From assembly GCF_000737325.1 (NCBI RefSeq), contig NZ_CP011125.1, positions 4,526,001 through 4,590,000 on the forward strand: DNA of 64,000 bases. The letters are read 5' to 3'. The translations under genes and the position numbers were made by a program. Shown here piece after piece: positions 27,886 through 35,772 of the stretch. The notes under the pieces are model-generated. The model saw nothing but the letters and a program-made list of their open reading frames with translations, ran no database searches and had not been told where the DNA came from. Source of the stretch: Sandaracinus amylolyticus (GTDB taxonomy: Bacteria; Myxococcota_A; Polyangia; Polyangiales; Sandaracinaceae). Each line of letters starts with the position of its first letter. Positions within the stretch are counted from its first letter, which is position 1.

Positions 27886-28266
27886 ATGTCCAATACCGTT
27901 CCGAAGATCACCGCGATCGCGGCCGCGTTCCAGCGGCAGCTCCCGACCTTCCGCGCCGGCGACCAGGTGCGCGTCCACTACCGCATCCGCGAGGGCGAGA
28001 AGGAGCGCGTCCAGGTCTTCCAGGGCGTCGTCATCCGCAAGAACGGCGGCGGCATCGGCGCGACGTTCACCGTCCGCAAGGTCAGCTTCGGCGTCGGCGT
28101 GGAGCGCATCTTCCCGCAGCACTCGCCGCGCATCGAGAAGCTCGAGATCGTGAGCCGTGGCGCCGTCCGCCGCAGCCGCCTCTACTACCTGCGCGAGCTC
28201 GAGGGCAAGGCAGCCCGCCTCAAGCAGAGCCGCAACGTCGAGCAGGACGCGGCGCCCCAGAGCTGA
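27886..28266 (+). CDS. rplS: 50S ribosomal protein L19
   Basis: A 126-residue protein at the subunit interface of the ribosome. The family motifs are [40 protein letters not shown] and [23 protein letters not shown] 27886 is chosen because it starts [15 protein letters not shown], the usual N-terminus; an in-frame ATG at 27850 would extend into the promoter -10 region. The C-terminal tail ([10 protein letters not shown]) is short. It is separated from trmD by bcp on the other strand and followed by a run of hairpins. Confidence 0.97.
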   Translation: MSNTVPKITAIAAAFQRQLPTFRAGDQVRVHYRIREGEKERVQVFQGVVIRKNGGGIGATFTVRKVSFGVGVERIFPQHSPRIEKLEIVSRGAVRRSRLYYLRELEGKAARLKQSRNVEQDAAPQS

Positions 28267-28306
28267 TCCCTTCCGAGGGGATCGCAGTCCCGCCGCAAGG
28301 CGAGAT

Positions 28307-28336
28307 GAGCCCGCCTCCCGAAGGGAGCGCGGGCTC
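28307..28336 (+). terminator. Terminator of rplS
   Basis: GAGCCCGC-CTCCC at 28307-28319 pairs with GGGAG-C-GCGGGCTC at 28323-28336 (one bulged C), a 13-bp stem with a three-base loop. It starts 40 bp after the rplS stop codon. No strong U-tract follows, only GTTT. Confidence 0.6.
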
Positions 28337-28440
28337 GATGCGTTTGGGGCGATGCGTTTGGGGCCACGCCGCGCCGCGGTCTCCCAGCGGCGCCGCGCCG
28401 CCGCCCGCACCCGTCCAGCGCAGCGCGCACGCGACGTCGG

Positions 28441-28641
28441 GGCGCCGAGTCGCTTCCTCGGCGCCGAGAACGCGATGTCACGCCGCCGAATCGCCTCCGG
28501 CGCGCCCCGGAGGCGATCTGCGATCCGCGACACGCAGTCGGGGCGGAATTACCGCGATTCGCGGCGCGAGAATTGGCTCTTCTGGCCACTGGAGCCAATT
28601 CCGCTGCGCGGAATCGCGTCCAGCGCGCGCTGGAGGCGATC
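28441..28641. repeat. Cluster of four hairpins including two covarying copies of one 31-nt element
   Basis: Hairpin 1: GGCGCCGAG at 28441-28449 pairs with 28457-28465. Hairpin 2: ATCGCCTCCG at 28490-28499 pairs with 28508-28517. Hairpin 3: GAATTGGCTC at 28570-28579 pairs with 28592-28601, extended by CGATTC/GAATCG at 28555-28560 and 28611-28616. Hairpin 4: 28613-28625 pairs with 28628-28640 with one mismatch. Hairpins 2 and 4 lie in copies of the same 31-nt element (28488-28518 and 28611-28641): both start GAATCGC and end GGAGGCGATC, and differ in the stem by a compensated G-C to A-T pair. The function is unknown. Confidence 0.75.
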
Positions 28642-28761
28642 CGGCGCCGCAGAATCGCGTTTTCCGGCCGAATTCAACGGCTCACTGCGCAGCCAGCGCC
28701 CATCCGTGCCCGACACGCCCGTCGCCGCGAGCACTCCTGTCGCGGCCCGAGCTCGCGCGGC

Positions 28762-29265
28762 TCAGCCGTCGATCGTGCGGATCGGCGCTTCGCGGAACTC
28801 GTTCGTCCCGGGGACGTGCACCCAGAGCTGATGGCCCTTCGGCTCGCCGTTCATCACGCTCACCACGACGAACGCGCACGGCCACATCAGCGCGCCTTCC
28901 GACGCGAACGTCGCCGCGTCCTCGGCGCTGAAGTACGAGCCCGCGTCGCAGTGCGAGTGGTAGATGACCTTGATCGGCCTGCCGCTCGCCTCGCCGCGCT
29001 CGAACGCGCGCGCCGCGCGCAGCTCGTGGATCTTGAAGTACGTGCGCGACGTGCGCGGGAAGCGCTCCGGGTCGAGGCGGTGGTACTTGTCCGCCTCGTT
29101 CACCTCGCGCACCGCCTCGTCGCAGCGCGCCGCGTCCTCCGCGGGGCCCGAGACGAACCCACAGCACTCGCTCGGATACGTCTCCTTCGCGTGCGCGTAG
29201 ATCGCGTCGATCGCGCTCTTCGTGATCGCGAGGTCACCCTCGATCCACGGCTTCTCACCAGGCAT
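28762..29265 (-). CDS. mec: JAMM/MPN metalloprotease releasing cysteine from a sulfur carrier (Mec-like)
   Basis: A 167-residue zinc protease of the JAMM type. The Glu is E33 (PSECCGF) and the zinc motif H-x-H-x7-S-x2-D is H103-S-H105 ... S113 ... D116 (IYHSHCDAGSYFSAED). In actinobacteria such a protease (Mec) frees newly made cysteine from the CysO-cysteine adduct. Here it lies in one operon with CysO-like, CysM-like and ThiF-like genes, which supports the same job. The start is ATG 29265, overlapping the cysM-like gene by 11 bp. The cytoplasmic location is inferred from the lack of a signal peptide. The symbol is transferred by context. Confidence 0.88.
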   Translation of the reverse strand: MPGEKPWIEGDLAITKSAIDAIYAHAKETYPSECCGFVSGPAEDAARCDEAVREVNEADKYHRLDPERFPRTSRTYFKIHELRAARAFERGEASGRPIKVIYHSHCDAGSYFSAEDAATFASEGALMWPCAFVVVSVMNGEPKGHQLWVHVPGTNEFREAPIRTIDG

Positions 29266-30187
29266 AGCGCTTCTCCCATCGCATCGGCGCGAAGTAGCGA
29301 TCGCCGCGATCGCACGCGACGGTGACGACGCACCCGCGCTCGACGCGCTTCGCGAGCTGGATCGCGCCCCACACGTTGCCGCCCGTCGAGTGCCCGACGT
29401 GCAGGCCCTCTTCGCGCGCGATGCGGTCCGCCATGTCCCAGCCCTCTTCGGTCGGGACCGGCAGGATCTCGTCGAAGATCGTCGGGTCGTAGATCGGCGG
29501 GATGATCGAGCTGCCCATGTGCTTGAGCCCCTCGAGGCCGTGCATCGCCTCGGCGGGCTCGAGCGCGACGCACTGGATCGCGCGCGAGCGCTCCTTCAGG
29601 CGGCGCGTCGTGCCCATCATCGTGCCGGTCGTGCCGAGCCCCGCGCAGAAGTGCGTGAGGCGATCGCCGACCTGCTCGAGGATCTCGCGCCCCGTGCCGA
29701 GGTAATGCGCGCGCGGGTTCGACGCGTTCGAGTACTGATCCGGATAGAAGTAGCGGTCCGGATTCTCGTCCACGATCTTCTTCACGAGGCGGATCGCGCC
29801 GTCCGAGCCCTCCATCGGATCGCTGTGGATCAGCTCGGTGCCGAACGCGCGCGTGATGTCCTTGCGCGCCTGCGACACGTTGCTCGGCATCACGAGCTGC
29901 ACGCGGATGCCGAGCGCCGCGCCGAACAGCGAGTACGCGACGCCGGTGTTCCCGCTCGTGCTGTCGATCAGGATCTTGTCGGGGGTGAGGCGACCGCTCG
30001 CGATCGCATCGCGGATCATCTGCAGAGCAGGGCGATCCTTCACCGAGCCGCCCGGGTTGCAGTACTCGAGCTTCAGCCAGAGCTCGACGCCCGGGCACTC
30101 CTTCGCCTCGAGGTGACGCAGCCGCACGAGCGGCGTGTTGCCCACCGCCTCCGTGACGTCCGCGATGCGACGCGATCGCGCGAGCAT
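29255..30187 (-). CDS. cysM: PLP-dependent cysteine synthase (CysM-like, sulfur-carrier dependent)
   Basis: A 310-residue fold-type II PLP enzyme. The Schiff-base Lys is K50 in NPGGSVKDR, the substrate loop is STSGNTG and the phosphate-binding loop is GLGTTGTMMG. The sequence DPMEGSDGAIR and the C-terminal ACDRGDRYFAPMRWEKRYAW distinguish it from its neighbour cysK and resemble the CysM class that uses O-phosphoserine and a thiocarboxylated carrier protein. The neighbouring carrier and JAMM genes fit this use. It overlaps the JAMM gene by 11 bp and follows the carrier gene by 6 bp. Confidence 0.9.
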   Translation of the reverse strand: MLARSRRIADVTEAVGNTPLVRLRHLEAKECPGVELWLKLEYCNPGGSVKDRPALQMIRDAIASGRLTPDKILIDSTSGNTGVAYSLFGAALGIRVQLVMPSNVSQARKDITRAFGTELIHSDPMEGSDGAIRLVKKIVDENPDRYFYPDQYSNASNPRAHYLGTGREILEQVGDRLTHFCAGLGTTGTMMGTTRRLKERSRAIQCVALEPAEAMHGLEGLKHMGSSIIPPIYDPTIFDEILPVPTEEGWDMADRIAREEGLHVGHSTGGNVWGAIQLAKRVERGCVVTVACDRGDRYFAPMRWEKRYAW

Positions 30188-30193
30188 CGACGA

Positions 30194-30466
30194 TCACCCG
30201 CCGGCGATCGCGGGGATGATCTCGACCGAGTCGCCGGCCTTCACGGCGCTGTCGAGGCCGTCGAGGAAGCGGATGTCCTCTTCGTTGAGGAACACGTTCA
30301 CGAAGCGGCGCACGCCCTTGTCGTCGCAGACGCGATCCTTGAGGCCGGGGTACTGCGCCTCGAGGTGATCGATGACCGCGCGCACCGTGGTGCCCTCGGC
30401 CTTGACCTCGTCCTGACCGCCGGTGAGCGTGCGGAGCGGGGTGGGGATGCGGACCTTGATCGTCAT
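30194..30466 (-). CDS. cysO: MoaD/ThiS-fold sulfur carrier protein (CysO-like)
   Basis: A 90-residue beta-grasp protein starting MTIKVRIPTPLRTLTGGQDE and ending EIIPAIAGG. It ends exactly on the Gly-Gly that is adenylated and thiocarboxylated, so no C-terminal trimming is needed. GGAG stands nine bases before ATG 30466; an alternative ATG at 30481 overlaps the thiF-like stop (TGATG) and would add five residues. The carrier delivers sulfur to the CysM-like enzyme, giving a carrier-bound cysteine that the JAMM protease releases. MoaD and ThiS roles are less likely because no molybdopterin or thiamine genes are nearby. Confidence 0.9.
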   Translation of the reverse strand: MTIKVRIPTPLRTLTGGQDEVKAEGTTVRAVIDHLEAQYPGLKDRVCDDKGVRRFVNVFLNEEDIRFLDGLDSAVKAGDSVEIIPAIAGG

Positions 30467-30480
30467 GGCTGTTTTCTCCA

Positions 30481-31212
30481 TCACGTCGCGCACGCGGGCG
30501 CGGCGTAGCGTTCTCGATCGAGCGCGCGGATCGTCGCGCGCTCTCCACAGAGCGGGCAGCTCGCGCGGGACTTCACGCGGCTGGTGCGCGCGCTCGCGGT
30601 GCGCGCGTCGAAGCGATGGAGGACGCCCGCGACCTCGCGGCGTCCCTCGAGGATCTGCACGGCGAGCGCGGCCTCGAGCGCGCCCATCACGCCGACCGCG
30701 GGGCCGATCACGCCGGCCTCCGAGCACGTCTCGACCTCGCCGCTCGGCACGTCCTCGAACACGCAGCGCAAGCACGCGCTCTCGAACGGCGTGCTCGCCA
30801 TCGCCCACCCCGCCCAGCGCACGACACCCGCGTGCACGACCGGCGTGCGCGCGAGCGCGGCGGCGTCGGCGGCGAGGAACTTCGACTCGTGGCGATCGGT
30901 GCCCTCGACGACGACGTCGTGCGCGCGCGCGAGCTGCTCGGCGTTCGTCACGTCGACGCGATCGATCACGCCGCGCGCGGTGATCGCGCCGCCGGACAGC
31001 GCGTGCAGCTTCTCGGCGGCGCGCTCGGCCTTCGAGTGGCCCACGTCGCGATCGTCGAAGAGCACTTGGCGGTGGAGGTTGCTGCGCTCGACGCGATCGG
31101 GATCGACGAGCGTGACGTCGAGCTCGAGCCCGCTGCGCGCGAGCGCGATCCCCGCGGCGCACCCGAGCCCGCCGGCGCCGATCACGAGCACGCTGTGTCG
31201 CTCACTCGGCAT
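30481..31212 (-). CDS. ThiF/MoeB-type sulfur-carrier adenylyltransferase
   Basis: A 243-residue E1-like enzyme. The nucleotide loop is VLVIGAGGLGCAAG, the adenylation site has RSNLHRQVLF and the candidate Cys is in TCSEAGVIGPAVG. Two zinc-binding pairs are present, CLRC and CPLC. No rhodanese domain is attached, so sulfur must come from another protein. It adenylates the terminal glycine of the carrier encoded next door (1 bp overlap, TGATG). The upstream cysK gene overlaps it by 11 bp. The length is like short ThiF/HesA proteins. Confidence 0.92.
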   Translation of the reverse strand: MPSERHSVLVIGAGGLGCAAGIALARSGLELDVTLVDPDRVERSNLHRQVLFDDRDVGHSKAERAAEKLHALSGGAITARGVIDRVDVTNAEQLARAHDVVVEGTDRHESKFLAADAAALARTPVVHAGVVRWAGWAMASTPFESACLRCVFEDVPSGEVETCSEAGVIGPAVGVMGALEAALAVQILEGRREVAGVLHRFDARTASARTSRVKSRASCPLCGERATIRALDRERYAAPACAT

Positions 31213-32179
31213 GGCTGTCGGACGAGGCGAAGTGAGCCTCGAGCGAGAAGTAGCGCTCGCCGGTGTCGCAGAGGATCGTGATCACGTTCGGCTCGCGATC
31301 GCGCACGACGCTCCGGAGCTGCTCGGCGACGTCGATCGCGACCGCGACGTTCGCGCCCGCGCTGATCCCGACGAGCAGGCCCTCTTCGCGCGCGAGCCGC
31401 AGCTTGGTGTCCCACGCGACGCGATCGTCGACGCCGCGGATCTCGTCGACGACGCGGCGATCGAAGTTGCCCGGCACGAGCCCCGCGCCGATGCCCTGGA
31501 TCTTCGAGGGGCCCGCGACGCCGCCGCGCAGCACCGGGCTCGCCTCGGGCTCGACCGCGATCACGCGCACGTCGGGCCAGCGCTGCTTCAGCGCGCGCCC
31601 CACGCCGCTCACGGTGCCGCCGGTGCCGACCGCGGCGACGAGCGCGTCGATCGGCTCGTCCTCCATCGCGCGGAGGATCTCGTCGGCGGTGGTGCGCTCG
31701 TGCACCGCGGGGTTCGCGGGGTTGTCGAACTGCGAGGGCATGAACGCGCCGCGCTCGCGCGCGATGCGCTCGGCCTCGGCGATCGCGCCCTCCATCACGC
31801 GCTCGGGCTCTGTGAGGACGATCTGCGCGCCGTACGACTTGAGCAGCTGGCGACGCTCGAGCGACATGCTCGCGGGCATCGTGAGCACGAGGCGATAGCC
31901 CTTCGTCGCGCACACGAGCGCGAGCCCGATGCCCGTGTTGCCGCTCGTCGGCTCGACCACGGTGTCGCCGGGACGAAGCCGTCCTTCGCGCTCGGCGCGC
32001 TCGATCATCGCGAGGCAGATGCGGTCCTTCACCGAGCCGCCCGGGTTCAGGTGCTCGCACTTCGCCCAGACGTTCCCGCCGCGCGCGATGCGTCGCAGCC
32101 GGACCATCGGGGTCTCGCCGATCAGATCGAGCACCGAGTCGACGACCGGTGCGACCTCGCGCGCGCTCCGCCGCTCCAT
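31202..32179 (-). CDS. cysK: Cysteine synthase (O-acetylserine sulfhydrylase type)
   Basis: A 325-residue PLP enzyme. Schiff-base Lys K51 in NPGGSVKDR, substrate loop PTSGNTG, phosphate loop GTGGTVSGVG, and the C-terminal TILCDTGERYFS are the standard CysK set. The conserved block SKIQGIGAGLVPGNFDRRVVD is typical of the O-acetylserine-dependent enzymes. It makes cysteine from O-acetylserine and sulfide in the cytoplasm, an alternative route to the carrier-dependent one encoded downstream. The ATG at 32179 lies one base after the Rrf2 stop codon. Confidence 0.95.
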   Translation of the reverse strand: MERRSAREVAPVVDSVLDLIGETPMVRLRRIARGGNVWAKCEHLNPGGSVKDRICLAMIERAEREGRLRPGDTVVEPTSGNTGIGLALVCATKGYRLVLTMPASMSLERRQLLKSYGAQIVLTEPERVMEGAIAEAERIARERGAFMPSQFDNPANPAVHERTTADEILRAMEDEPIDALVAAVGTGGTVSGVGRALKQRWPDVRVIAVEPEASPVLRGGVAGPSKIQGIGAGLVPGNFDRRVVDEIRGVDDRVAWDTKLRLAREEGLLVGISAGANVAVAIDVAEQLRSVVRDREPNVITILCDTGERYFSLEAHFASSDSHAE

Positions 32180-32180
32180 C

Positions 32181-32642
32181 TCAGATCACGTAGACGTAGC
32201 GGCTCGGCGGACGGCGGCGATACCCCAGCGCCTCGCCGCGCTCGCAGAGATCCTCGATCGTGACGTCGTCGAAGCACGCCTCGATGCGCTTGCTGACCTC
32301 GGCGAAGGCTTCTTCGGTCACCTGACGGCTCGTCGCGTCGCCTTCCTGGGCGCTCGCATCGTCCTTCGGGGCCGACACCGCGATCGGGCCCTCGAGGGCG
32401 CGCACGATGTCGCCGAGGCGGATCTCGGCGGGGGCCTTCGCGAGCTGGTACCCGCCGCGCGGACCACGGCGCGACGCGACGAGCCCCGCGCGCTTGAGGT
32501 CCTGGAAGATCTGCTCGAGGAAGCGCGGCGGGATCGCCTGGCGCTCCGCGATCTCCTTGATCTGGGTGGCGCGCCCCTCGTTGTGGAAGGCGATGTCGAA
32601 GATCGCGCGGACGCCGTAACGGCCCTTGTTCGAGAGCTTCAC
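32181..32642 (-). CDS. Rrf2-family transcriptional regulator (CymR-like)
   Basis: A 153-residue winged-helix regulator starting KLSNKGRYGVRAIFDIAFHN, with the recognition region IKEIAERQAIPPRFLEQIFQ and the wing SRRGPRGGYQLAK. Only two cysteines (EACFDDVTIEDLC) occupy the region where IscR has three, so an iron-sulfur cluster is doubtful. CymR of Bacillus, a Rrf2 protein that senses cysteine state through CysK, is the closest functional model, and cysK is the next gene. The start GTG 32642 has AAGGAG upstream. It probably controls its own operon. Confidence 0.88.
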   Translation of the reverse strand: MKLSNKGRYGVRAIFDIAFHNEGRATQIKEIAERQAIPPRFLEQIFQDLKRAGLVASRRGPRGGYQLAKAPAEIRLGDIVRALEGPIAVSAPKDDASAQEGDATSRQVTEEAFAEVSKRIEACFDDVTIEDLCERGEALGYRRRPPSRYVYVI

Positions 32643-32712
32643 CGCCGCTCCTTGTGGGAATCGGAGCTCCGAACCGCGCGCTTTCGCGCGAGAAATGCGG
32701 AGCCAAGGGACC

Positions 32713-32741
32713 GTTTTGGATTCCCCCATCGGCGTTGTCAA
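32713..32741 (-). promoter_or_regulatory. Candidate promoter/operator of the rrf2-cysK operon
   Basis: The minus strand has the consensus -35 TTGACA at 32741-32736. Seventeen bases on, CAAAAC at 32718-32713 is a poor -10, as expected for a regulated promoter. GGGAATC strings occur in the same region (minus strand in the spacer around 32717-32724, and plus strand at 32657-32663) and could be regulator half-sites. Between promoter and start codon lies a CGCGCG-CTTT-CGCGCG hairpin. Confidence 0.4.
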
Positions 32742-32759
32742 GAATCTCCCGTGCAGAGA

Positions 32760-32789
32760 TTGCCCGCGCGCTGCGGGAGAATGTACCCT
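32760..32789 (+). promoter_or_regulatory. Candidate promoter of the zinc-ribbon kinase gene
   Basis: TTGCCC at 32760-32765, an 18-nt spacer and TACCCT at 32784-32789. The kinase start codon follows 53 nt later. It is divergent from the cysteine operon promoter 19 bp away. Confidence 0.4.
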
Positions 32790-32842
32790 GACCTCCCGGC
32801 GACGGTTTCCGGACGCAGGAGTCGCCGGGCGAGGGAGACCGC

Positions 32843-34612
32843 GTGAGGATCTGCGAGCTCTGCGGCGCTCGATATCGCGGCACGCCGACGACGTGCCCGC
32901 TCGACGGCGGGCGCCTCCTCGAGCTGCCCGATCCGCTGCTCGGCCGGACGATCGTCGGACGCTACCTCGTCGTCGAGAAGATCGGCGCGGGCGGGATGGG
33001 CGTGGTCTACCGCGCGCGCGACGCGTCGAGCGCGAGCGACGTGGCGCTGAAGTTCCTGCTGCCCGATCTCTCGGCGGAGGTGACGAACCGGCAGCGCTTC
33101 CTTCGCGAGGCGAAGGCCGCGAACCGGATCGATCACGAGAACATCATCGACGTGATGGACTTCGGGGAGACCGACGGGCAGGTCTTCCTGGTGATGGAGT
33201 TCCTCCAGGGCATCGCGCTCGCGGAGGAGATCGCGCGCGGTCCGCTCGGCGTCTCGCGATCGATCGACATCGCGATGCAGTGCGCGAGCGCGCTGGCGCG
33301 GGCGCACGAGCTCGACGTCGTGCACCGCGACATCAAGCCGGAGAACATCTATCTCGTCGCCGACGCGACGCGCCGCGACTTCGTGAAGCTGCTCGACTTC
33401 GGGCTCGCGCACATGAAGGGCGAGCTGCGGCTCACCGCGAGCGGCGCGGTGTTCGGCACGCCCGAGTACATGGCGCCGGAGCAAGCGCGCGGCGCGCCGC
33501 TCACCGGGCTCGCGGATCTCTACGCGCTCGGGTGCGTGCTGTTCGAGATGCTGACCGGGACGCCGCCCTTCAAGGGCACGACGCCCGATCTGATCCTGAA
33601 GCACATGCGCGAGCCCGCGCCGCTGCCGTCGACGCGCGCGCCGGGAGTGCCGCCCGAGCTCGACGCGGTCGTCGCGAAGCTGCTCGACAAGCAGCCGCAG
33701 CGCAGGCACCGCGACGCGTACCACCTGCTCGAGGATCTGCGTCGGATCGCGGATCGCCTGCCCGCGCCGCGCAGCGCGGCGCCGGGGAGCGACACGCTGA
33801 TCAACCGCGAGACCGCGCCGCGCGTGCCGTCGCTCTCGCTGCCGGCGGACTCGGTCGCGTCGGTGCTGCCGGGCACGTGGGAGCAGCGCGTCACGGTGTT
33901 CCGGCAGATGGTCTCGCGCGCGTACCCGGGGCACACCGAGCCCGAGTGGATCGTGCCCTCGATCGACGCGCTGCAGTCGCGGATCGCCGAGGTGCGCACG
34001 CTCGAGCGCGAGCTGCACGGCGTGACCGAGCAGGCGAAGGAGCGCGAAGCGGCGTCGCGCGCGACGCGCCTCCGCGTGGGGCGCGCGATCGGCGAGCTGG
34101 GGCGCGACGAGTCGCGCACGCTCGGCAGGCTCGACGAGCTCGCGTCGGTGCTCTCGGACGCGCGACGTCGTCTCGTCGACAGCGAGGCGAAGCTCGCGCG
34201 GATGATGCGCGGCCTGCACACGCTCGGCGCCACGGTGTCACGCGAGAGCGCGTCCACGCTTCGAGAGGTGGGCGGGATCGCGGCGCAGTGGATCGAGATC
34301 GATGCACAGGTCACGACCGCGCTCCGCGAGATCGCGGTGTGCGAGCGAGAGCGCGACGATCTGCGGTTCCAGATCTCCCAGCTGAAAGGACGGCTCGGCA
34401 CGTCGGGCGCGGAGCTGGAGATCGAGCTCGGCGCGATCCGGGAGCGCGCGGCGCAGCTCGGCGCCGAGCGCGAGGCCGCGGTCGACGATCTGCAGGAGCG
34501 CGCGCTCGTGCTGCTGCGGCACTTCTCGGCGTTCCCCGAGCTGCAGGACGCGGTGAGGTCCGCGTCGTTCGCGCCGGACGGCCGCGAACGCGTCGCTCCC
34601 GCGCGTCGGTGA
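32843..34612 (+). CDS. Serine/threonine protein kinase with N-terminal zinc-ribbon-like motif and C-terminal coiled coil
   Basis: A 589-residue protein. The N-terminus has C4-x2-C7 and C18-P (C-ELC, TTCPLDGG), a zinc-ribbon-like start with the fourth ligand unclear. The kinase domain (about residues 38-310) has IGAGGMGVVYRA, the catalytic Lys in VALKFL, HRDIKPEN, LLDFGLAHM and MAPEQARG. After a linker, residues 330-590 are long helices with heptads (SRIAEVRTLERELHG; RDDLRFQISQLKGRLG), a coiled coil suited to dimerisation or binding a partner. No transmembrane segment is seen, so it is cytoplasmic. The start is a GTG at 32843. The downstream exported HEAT protein and the module array may be co-expressed. 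Confidence 0.93.
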   Translation: MRICELCGARYRGTPTTCPLDGGRLLELPDPLLGRTIVGRYLVVEKIGAGGMGVVYRARDASSASDVALKFLLPDLSAEVTNRQRFLREAKAANRIDHENIIDVMDFGETDGQVFLVMEFLQGIALAEEIARGPLGVSRSIDIAMQCASALARAHELDVVHRDIKPENIYLVADATRRDFVKLLDFGLAHMKGELRLTASGAVFGTPEYMAPEQARGAPLTGLADLYALGCVLFEMLTGTPPFKGTTPDLILKHMREPAPLPSTRAPGVPPELDAVVAKLLDKQPQRRHRDAYHLLEDLRRIADRLPAPRSAAPGSDTLINRETAPRVPSLSLPADSVASVLPGTWEQRVTVFRQMVSRAYPGHTEPEWIVPSIDALQSRIAEVRTLERELHGVTEQAKEREAASRATRLRVGRAIGELGRDESRTLGRLDELASVLSDARRRLVDSEAKLARMMRGLHTLGATVSRESASTLREVGGIAAQWIEIDAQVTTALREIAVCERERDDLRFQISQLKGRLGTSGAELEIELGAIRERAAQLGAEREAAVDDLQERALVLLRHFSAFPELQDAVRSASFAPDGRERVAPARR

Positions 34613-34682
34613 ATCACCCAAGGCGCGAAGGCGTCTGTGGTACCATCGCACCGGGGACGCCGCTCGAGCCGAGCGCTCGTCG

Positions 34683-35714
34683 ATGCACCGCGTCCCGGCG
34701 ATGGGGGACACGATGCTTTCGAACACGATGCTCTCGTCGCGCGAGGTGGGGTCGCGACCCATCGAGCGCCGTGGGACGCCCGGGACGTGGGCGCGGCGTC
34801 TCGTGATCGCGGCCGCGTTGTGCATGGGCGTCCCGTGCGGGGTCGCCGCGACGATCGCGATCGCACCCTCGGTCGTGCATGCGCAGAGCATGAGCGACGA
34901 GGAGTACCAGACCGCCATGACGCAGCTGCGGAACGGATCGCCCGAGGAGCGGGCGTCCGCGGCCGATCTGCTGGGGCGTCGTGCGTATCGCCAGCGCGAG
35001 CAGATCTCGCCGGTGCTCCGCGAGATGATCCGGAACGACACCGACTGGCGCGTGCGTGCGTCGGCGGGGCGCGCGCTGGGTCGGCTCGGGACGCGCGATG
35101 CGGTGCCGGATCTCGTGCGTGCGCTTCGTGATCCGGTCGTCGACGTGCGGGTCGTCGCCGCGGCGGCGATCTGGCGCCTGCCCGATCCCGCGGCGGTGCC
35201 CGCGCTGATCGAGCTGCTCGGGGACGCCGACGGCTCGGCGCGCCAGTGGGCCGCGCTCGCGCTCGGTGTGATCCGCGACACCCGGGCGACGCCGGCGCTG
35301 ATCCGGCTGCTCGGCGACCCCGAGAAGAGCGTGCGGCTCGACGTGATCCGCTCGCTGGGGCGCATCCGCGACGCGTCCTCGGTGCAGCCGCTCGAGGCGT
35401 ACGTGCGGAACGACGCGCACGATCTCGACGAGCGCGTCGAGGCGGTCTCGTCGCTCGCCGCGCTGCAGGGGCCGGAGAAGGTCGACGCGTTGGTGCGCCT
35501 GCTCGAGCATCCCTCGCGCGACGTGCGGCAGCGCGTGATCGAGTCGCTCGGTCAGGTCGGCGACGCGCTCGTCGTGCCCTCGCTGCGTCGTCGTCGCGGC
35601 TCCGAGGTCGGCGCGATGCGGAATTCGATCGACCAGGCGATCACGGAGATCGAGGAGCGCGGGCGAGGCGGCACCGCGGGCGGCGGCGCGCCGCTGCAGC
35701 TCCCGCCGGGCTGA
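34683..35714 (+). CDS. Exported HEAT-repeat protein
   Basis: A 343-residue product from ATG 34683 (34701 or 34713 are also possible). A hydrophobic segment near residues 43-72 ends in PSVVHAQS, giving a signal peptide with a long basic leader, so the protein is exported. The mature part is built from HEAT/PBS-lyase-like repeats of about 31 residues: NDTDWRVRASAGRALGRLG, DPVVDVRVVAAAAIWRL, DADGSARQWAALALGVI and DPEKSVRLDVIRSLGRIRD. The likely role is a periplasmic scaffold. It stands 70 bp after the kinase gene and 58 bp before the four-gene module array. Confidence 0.88.
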   Translation: MHRVPAMGDTMLSNTMLSSREVGSRPIERRGTPGTWARRLVIAAALCMGVPCGVAATIAIAPSVVHAQSMSDEEYQTAMTQLRNGSPEERASAADLLGRRAYRQREQISPVLREMIRNDTDWRVRASAGRALGRLGTRDAVPDLVRALRDPVVDVRVVAAAAIWRLPDPAAVPALIELLGDADGSARQWAALALGVIRDTRATPALIRLLGDPEKSVRLDVIRSLGRIRDASSVQPLEAYVRNDAHDLDERVEAVSSLAALQGPEKVDALVRLLEHPSRDVRQRVIESLGQVGDALVVPSLRRRRGSEVGAMRNSIDQAITEIEERGRGGTAGGGAPLQLPPG

Positions 35715-35772
35715 GCGCTGTTCTCCCGCTGCTCTGCTGCGCGCGCATGCGTGTGCTAACCCCGTCCGCGGG

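Larger units (their letters stand above)
28267..28761. other. Hairpin-rich intergenic spacer
   Basis: This 495-bp stretch between rplS and the JAMM gene holds no supported gene. It has several inverted repeats in a row. From the left: a small hairpin GATCCC/GGGATC at about 28265-28282, the terminator at 28307-28336, a 14-bp direct duplication CGATGCGTTTGGGG at 28336-28349 and 28350-28363, and the hairpins listed separately at 28441-28641. The strands here show no codon bias. The JAMM-side stop is at 28762. Confidence 0.7.
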
